From Elusimicrobia bacterium GWA2_56_46 (GTDB lineage Bacteria; Elusimicrobiota; Elusimicrobia; Elusimicrobiales; UBA9959), in the NCBI GenBank assembly GCA_001799575.1, contig MGTT01000019.1:25061-89060 (forward strand): 64,000 nt of DNA, given 5' to 3'. The notes under the pieces were generated by a model. The model was not told the DNA's origin and searched no databases. It worked only from the letters and a program-made list of their open reading frames with translations. Position numbers and translations under genes: made by a program. This document shows positions 59,812-64,000 of this stretch, one piece after another; within the stretch, counting starts at the first letter, position 1, and every line of letters begins with the position of its first letter.

Positions 59812-61689
59812 ATGAAAGAACTGAACTGGCGGCTGCTGTTGCTGGGAGGCTTGTTGTGCGCCGTAGCCGCGGCCGCGACCCCGTATGTGACGCTGAAGCT
59901 CGGTCAGAGCGTGGACCTGACCATCGGCGGTATGTTCCTGGCAGCCTACGTGCTGGGTAAACGAATGCAGGGTTCTGAGCTCGCCATCGAGCTCAACATC
60001 ATACAGACCATGATCGGCCTCGTGTCCAGCATCGCTTTCATGGTGGTGATACTTTCCGCTTTCTTCTACATCCAGAACGTCTTCGGCCGCGACATCGGCT
60101 TCGACCTGACGACCTGGCAGATGTTCCTGTGGCTGCTGGTCTCCGCCAACCTCGGCGTGTTCATGGGAATATTTCCGAGGAGCTCCATCCTGAAGGATCA
60201 CTCCATCCCGTGGCCGGGCAGCAGGGCCACCCTGGCCGTGGCGCAGACGCTGACCGACCCCAAAGTGACCGCCGCCACCAAGACCAAGCGCGATGTGCTG
60301 ATGGTCAGCACAGGCGCGGCCGGCTTCCTGACCTTTCTGCGCGACGGGCTCGGCGTCATCAGCCCGATAGTCGGCAGCCCGGCCCTGAACATAGCGCTCG
60401 GGCCCGAGTTCGCGGCCATGGGTATAGGCATGCTGGTCCCGCTCTCGGTAGGGCTCTCCGGCCTGCTCGGCACCTGGCTGGTCAGCGCCTTCGGCGAGAC
60501 GGTGGCGAAATACTCAGCTCTCTCCGGCGTGGCCCGGGAGAACTTCGGCGGCTGCCTTAGCACCCTCAACTCCCTGGGCGGCCTGGAGGGCGCGCCGAAA
60601 GCGCAGGCGATGGATTTCCTGGCCGCCTCCTGCGGAAAGGCCGCGGAATTCGCGGGCGCCTCTTCCCACTTCAAGTACGTGGTGCAATGGATGATGTGGC
60701 CGGCCACGGCCATGATGATAGCCGCCGCTCTGACCAGCGTGATCATTCCGATAGTCCTCCATTTCCTGCACCGGGATAAGGTCAAGTTTGAGAAGCATGA
60801 GTTCAAGTCCCTGGCCGACGAGGAGATCCCGCTCTGGTGGACAGTTACCGGCATCTCCGTAGCCGTGACGCTGCTGGTCTGGATGACCAGCACCTGGTTC
60901 GATATGCCCTGGACGCAGGTGCTGCTGGCGGTCGCCATCCAGCCCATACTTATCATCGCCGGCCTGCGCGTGCTGGGTATCACCGGCTCCGGGCCGGTCT
61001 CGCTGATGGCTAACGCCACGCAGTTCCTGTTCGGTCTGCTCTGGCCCGCCCATATCAGGGCCAACCTGACTGCCGCCTATGTCAGCGCCAACCCGCAGGC
61101 CACCGCGGAGAACGTCGTCCCCTCGTTCTGGGTGGCCCAGCGCCTGGGCGGGCGGTTCAAGACACTGATTCTGGCCCAGCTGATAGTGATACCGATAGGC
61201 GCCATCCTGACGCCGTTCATGTTCAATATGCTGGAGCGCACCTACGGCATAGGACTCAATCCGGGTCAGCTTGCCGCCCCTACGGGCCTCAAGATCGCGA
61301 CGCTCGCTATTGTGATGGAGAAAGGCCTGTCCTACCTTCCGCACGGCGCGCTGCAGGCGTCCATCATCGCTATCTTTATAGGCGTCCTCTTCGAGCTGCT
61401 GCTCGCGTTCAAGAAGACCAACGAGCAGGGCCACGAGGTGAGCCGCTTCTGGTTTGTGCCGATACCGGCGGCGTTGGGCTTCGCGCTGATCCTGCCGGCC
61501 TCGCTGAACATCGGTATGGCCGTCGGCAGCGTGATCTCGGCCGTCTGGCGCAAGTTCTCCCCGGGCGAAGGCGGGGCGTTCGGTCATTATGCGGCGCCCC
61601 TGGCCTCGGGCCTGGTGGCGGGAGAGGCGATGGTGGGCTCTATCCTGCTCCCGGCGCTGGCGGCGTTGATGGAACTGGTCAAGCGATAG
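59812..61689 (+). CDS. OPT family oligopeptide transporter
   Basis: The protein has 625 residues and about 14-16 membrane segments. It opens with ATPYVTLKLGQSVDLTIGGMF, the N-terminal half of the OPT fold in prokaryotes, and has SSILKDHSIPWPGSRATLAV near residue 123 and GEAMVGSILLPALAAL at the end. OPT proteins import small peptides or metal-siderophore complexes with protons. GGAGG lies 9 bases before the ATG. The coding region is strongly GC-biased with frequent CTG and GCC codons, suggesting high expression. Confidence 0.9.
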   Translation: MKELNWRLLLLGGLLCAVAAAATPYVTLKLGQSVDLTIGGMFLAAYVLGKRMQGSELAIELNIIQTMIGLVSSIAFMVVILSAFFYIQNVFGRDIGFDLTTWQMFLWLLVSANLGVFMGIFPRSSILKDHSIPWPGSRATLAVAQTLTDPKVTAATKTKRDVLMVSTGAAGFLTFLRDGLGVISPIVGSPALNIALGPEFAAMGIGMLVPLSVGLSGLLGTWLVSAFGETVAKYSALSGVARENFGGCLSTLNSLGGLEGAPKAQAMDFLAASCGKAAEFAGASSHFKYVVQWMMWPATAMMIAAALTSVIIPIVLHFLHRDKVKFEKHEFKSLADEEIPLWWTVTGISVAVTLLVWMTSTWFDMPWTQVLLAVAIQPILIIAGLRVLGITGSGPVSLMANATQFLFGLLWPAHIRANLTAAYVSANPQATAENVVPSFWVAQRLGGRFKTLILAQLIVIPIGAILTPFMFNMLERTYGIGLNPGQLAAPTGLKIATLAIVMEKGLSYLPHGALQASIIAIFIGVLFELLLAFKKTNEQGHEVSRFWFVPIPAALGFALILPASLNIGMAVGSVISAVWRKFSPGEGGAFGHYAAPLASGLVAGEAMVGSILLPALAALMELVKR

Positions 61690-61758
61690 GCGCCAGGCCG
61701 GCGCCGGATAGGGAACCACGCGCTTATTGCCTTTCCGATTCTTGGTCTCAGGACAGCT

Positions 61759-63264
61759 ATGGTGAAAATAACAATTGAGGATCTTGTGGTGGCGGGGGAA
61801 GTTGTAGGTGGCCGTGCCTTTGATGATCTGCTTGGCAGGTTTGTTGACGAGCAGGCGGAGATACTTGAATACATAGAAGAACTTTGTGAGGACGAAGACC
61901 TGAGCTATGTGGAAGAAGGCCTCCTTGTACAAATAACGCTGCATATGTGGCAGGTCTTCAGGATCCGAGGCGAGATCCGGGCGCCGGCGGATCGCAAGAC
62001 CCTGCTGGCGCTGGAGTCGGCCTGCGCCGAAAAACTTGAAATGCTTGAAAAACTTTCCCGCGAACGGCCCCAAAAAGAAGAAATTCCGGGAGACTATCTT
62101 ATGGAAATCTATCGCGACCATCCTCAACCAGAAGCCGCCCGCTCGGCTATGCTCCTGGTGCTGACTGCTGATAAAGATAAAGACCAGATCAGTCCCGCGG
62201 CTGTTGTCCTCCCCGTTATGACTATCGTGGATTATTTCAGCGGAGTGCCGCTTCAGGAAAAACATCTCCTGGAGCTTAAAGACCTCAATCCGCGCAGGTG
62301 GAACGGCATAGCTGATTTCCGGCTTACGGAGCCTTCGCTGGACAATACCGGTAGGATGACCGCCGGAAAAGATTTCACTTCTTTGGAAGAGGCGAATGCC
62401 TTTATGCGCGAGCATTGCTGCGGGAAACCGGCGAAGGCGCCGCCGGCTAACCCGCGACAGGCCGCTCAGGATATTATTTACCAGGCCATGGACGCGCATA
62501 ATCCGCATGTCCGCGCCCATCTGGCGCGCAAGGCCCTGGCTCTTTTCCCCGACTGCGCCGACGCGTATAATCTGCTGGCTGAGGAAGATGCCGAAACCGA
62601 CGAAAAGGCGCTGGAGCTTTACCGTAAAGGGATAGAGGCGGGCGCAAGAGCTTTGGACTCGGAAATCAGCGCTTTACAAGGACGCATGTGGGGGGATTTA
62701 AAAGGAAGGCCATATATGCGCGCCAGAGCCGGTGAAGCAAGGGCTCTCAGAGCAATGGGGCGGCGGGAGGAGACTGAACGCGCATATTTTGAGCTCTTGC
62801 GGTTAAATAAGAGCGACAATCAGGGGATCCGCTATCTGCTTTTGTCGTTATACGCTGAGACGATGGCGTTTGATAAAATCCATGCGTTTATCAATAACGG
62901 CGAGTATCCGGAGGATTGCGCCGCGGAATGGCTTTACACAAAAGCGCTCGCCGCCTATGCCTTAAACAAACCGGACGCAACTTCATGCCTGAAGGCGGCG
63001 TTGAGTATAAACAAGTATGTCCCGGACTATCTGCTCTCCGATAAGAAACCGCCGCTTGAAGGATATGACGGTTCGATGCGGATGGGCGGCGAAGATGAGG
63101 CTTATTACTACGCCATGGACTTCAAAAAAGCCTGGCACGGTACCCCGGGCGCAAAAGTCTGGCTCAAAACCGGCCGGGACTCCTTATCCCTGCCTAAAGT
63201 GGGTCGCAACGACCCATGCCCCTGCGGCTCCGGTAAAAAATTTAAGAAGTGCTGCGGCCGCTAA
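61759..63264 (+). CDS. SEC-C motif protein with helical repeats
   Basis: The protein has 501 residues. The C-terminus is [19 protein letters not shown], the zinc-binding SEC-C motif of SecA, here used as a stand-alone tail. The middle part (about 245-430) is helical and TPR-like ([37 protein letters not shown]). The N-terminal third is acidic and helical. SEC-C proteins of this kind are mostly uncharacterised; they may bind ribosomes or SecB-like partners. No Shine-Dalgarno is clear. Confidence 0.83.
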   Translation: MVKITIEDLVVAGEVVGGRAFDDLLGRFVDEQAEILEYIEELCEDEDLSYVEEGLLVQITLHMWQVFRIRGEIRAPADRKTLLALESACAEKLEMLEKLSRERPQKEEIPGDYLMEIYRDHPQPEAARSAMLLVLTADKDKDQISPAAVVLPVMTIVDYFSGVPLQEKHLLELKDLNPRRWNGIADFRLTEPSLDNTGRMTAGKDFTSLEEANAFMREHCCGKPAKAPPANPRQAAQDIIYQAMDAHNPHVRAHLARKALALFPDCADAYNLLAEEDAETDEKALELYRKGIEAGARALDSEISALQGRMWGDLKGRPYMRARAGEARALRAMGRREETERAYFELLRLNKSDNQGIRYLLLSLYAETMAFDKIHAFINNGEYPEDCAAEWLYTKALAAYALNKPDATSCLKAALSINKYVPDYLLSDKKPPLEGYDGSMRMGGEDEAYYYAMDFKKAWHGTPGAKVWLKTGRDSLSLPKVGRNDPCPCGSGKKFKKCCGR

Positions 63265-63452
63265 TATCCAATGAGTTAGGAAGATAGGGAGCTACGTCCC
63301 ATGTCCCGACACCAAAAACTAACTTTTTATGCCGAGCTGTTTTACATTTATCTAACTACCTGCTATTGGCGTATATCAAGTACCAGAGCCGCTACTCTCA
63401 TTCATTGTGCTATCTGCACATGGTGATAAAAGCTGGGTTGATGGAGCGGATT
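63265..63452. other. Intergenic stretch, no gene seen
   Basis: It is more AT-rich than its surroundings. No coding frame with a plausible start, RNA gene or clear terminator is visible. Near 63286-63310 GGGAGCTACGTCCC forms an imperfect palindrome like those elsewhere in the window. Confidence 0.5.
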
Positions 63453-63520
63453 TACCGGCGCGAAGTCGCCGGGCCGCCGCAGGCCCGATGGGCCCCATGA
63501 CAGGACCCCGAACTTGCAGC
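63453..63520 (+). repeat. Dispersed two-hairpin element, copy 2
   Basis: It carries CCGGCGCGAAGTCGCCGG and GGCCCGATGGGCC, then CAGGACCC and a GC-rich end. It is almost identical to the reverse complement of 44581-44655, with a one-base, a short and a further one-base indel. Confidence 0.75.
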
Positions 63521-63577
63521 CCGCCGTTTCCTTAAAACTTTCTTGGGACAGCCGTGCGTAAAAAGGCCCAGAAACAC

Positions 63578-63620
63578 CTCCAAAAACGGCTCCAAAAACA
63601 ACTCCAAAAACTCCAAAAAC
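63578..63620 (+). repeat. CTCCAAAAAC direct repeats upstream of a promoter
   Basis: Four copies of CTCCAAAAAC start at 63578, 63590, 63602 and 63611 (spacing 12, 12 and 9). The last ends 5 bases before the -35 box of the next promoter, a position suited to an activator or to UP-element-like A tracts. Confidence 0.6.
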
Positions 63621-63625
63621 GGCCC

Positions 63626-63655
63626 TTGACAAATCGAGGGGGGGGGGGGTATACT
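63626..63655 (+). promoter_or_regulatory. Consensus promoter with G12 tract in the spacer (phase-variation candidate)
   Basis: TTGACA (63626-63631), an 18-base spacer and TATACT (63650-63655). Twelve consecutive G (63638-63649) make up two thirds of the spacer and run up to the -10 box. A change in tract length by slipped-strand mispairing would change the spacing and so the promoter strength. Confidence 0.8.
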
Positions 63656-63698
63656 GTGAATATTAGGAATTAAACCGGGTGTTGATACTGGAGGCATT

Positions 63699-64000
63699 AT
63701 GAATAACTGGAAAAAATACACGCTCGCCGCGTTAGTAGTGACGGCTGCGGGTTTTGCTTACCTTAACAGTTCGCATCGGAATATTCCGGCGGATTTTCGG
63801 GACGCGGTGGCGGATAAGGGTTTCGATACCACCATGCCCATAATTGATAAGGAAAAAGGGGATGTTCCGGTTCCGAAAGCCGCTGTTCCGGTCAAAACCA
63901 GTAATATTCCCTCTGCGAAAAAGTTGACCGCGGCTGAACAGAAGGCCGCCTGGGCAAAGATGCGCGATAAGGGTGAGCTTACGGATAAGGGATATGCCTA
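63699..64000 (+). CDS. Exported protein, truncated at window edge
   Basis: The frame starts at ATG 63699 with GGAGG at 63690-63694 and remains open to the right edge (about 100 residues visible). A signal peptide or N-terminal anchor (about 5-22, KKYTLAALVVTAAGFAYL) is followed by a charged region with Pro/Val-rich DVPVPKAAVPVK and LTAAEQKAAWAKMRDKGEL. Family not recognised. It is expressed from the poly-G promoter, which suggests a surface or secreted product whose amount varies. Confidence 0.75.
   Translation, partial: MNNWKKYTLAALVVTAAGFAYLNSSHRNIPADFRDAVADKGFDTTMPIIDKEKGDVPVPKAAVPVKTSNIPSAKKLTAAEQKAAWAKMRDKGELTDKGYA

Noticed and set aside
60514..62520. Open frame of 668 codons on the minus strand
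   Set aside because: It crosses the ends of the OPT and SEC-C genes on the other strand; composition is that of an antisense frame.
63578..63620. CTCCAAAAAC repeats as a CRISPR array
   Set aside because: Units are 9-12 bases apart without unique spacers of normal length, and no cas gene is present.

Overview
The window is a gene-dense, GC-rich chromosomal segment from a Gram-negative bacterium. The evidence for an outer membrane is the lipoprotein-type signal peptides, periplasmic proteases and L,D-transpeptidases. I see no rRNA, tRNA, CRISPR array, integrase, transposase or phage gene. The mix of B12-type radical SAM, many GT-C glycosyltransferases, tryptophanase, a DUF1646 carrier, an OPT transporter and abundant short repeats suggests a little-studied lineage. 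Elusimicrobiota or Omnitrophota are my guesses; the sequence alone does not prove either.

Positions 1-21.6 kb form a surface-glycan biosynthesis and decoration region. It has two tightly coupled plus-strand operons (about 1-3.3 kb and 5.7-12.3 kb, most junctions being 4-base ATGA/GTGA overlaps) and several single genes or short minus-strand operons. It encodes five DPM1-like GT2 domains, four GT-C (PMT/ArnT-like) membrane transferases, five methyltransferase domains (one fused to a GT2), a split transketolase, an SDR epimerase, a DegT aminotransferase and a WecA/MraY-type initiating transferase. No Wzx, Wzy or Wzz is recognisable. The pattern fits polyprenyl-phosphate-sugar donors feeding membrane glycosyltransferases better than a classical O-antigen cluster.

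Positions 21.6-32.1 kb are a minus-strand run. Read in transcription order it encodes a DUF1646 carrier, tryptophanase, a fused GlcD-GlcE flavoprotein, the GlcF iron-sulfur subunit, a GAF-HD-GYP phosphodiesterase, an OsmC protein, a PhnD-like binding protein and a PAS histidine kinase. Positions 32.2-37.3 kb hold patatin, TSUP plus DUF1634, two L,D-transpeptidases and a sugar nucleotidyltransferase. Positions 37.4-43.3 kb are a saccharolytic operon: lipoprotein GH30 hydrolase, then IIA-HPr-EI in one chain, then PTS IIC-IIB-IIB. Positions 43.3-51.9 kb hold a ferritin-like protein, a small exported protein, a DUF2339/DUF3999 pair, an HtrA protease and a caspase-like exported peptidase. Positions 52-58.8 kb are an amidohydrolase plus a three-gene molybdenum hydroxylase in which a GltD-like module is inserted inside the FAD subunit. 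The end holds an OPT transporter, a SEC-C protein and a truncated exported protein.

The most striking non-coding signals are these. A perfect -35/-10 promoter for the last gene has a 12-G run filling its spacer, a phase-variation candidate. A roughly 70-base two-hairpin element is present twice in opposite orientations. There are four sites with heptameric short tandem repeats. Several short palindromic elements supply the stop codon, or the last codons, of the gene before them. All functions are inferred by reading motifs; no database search was run.
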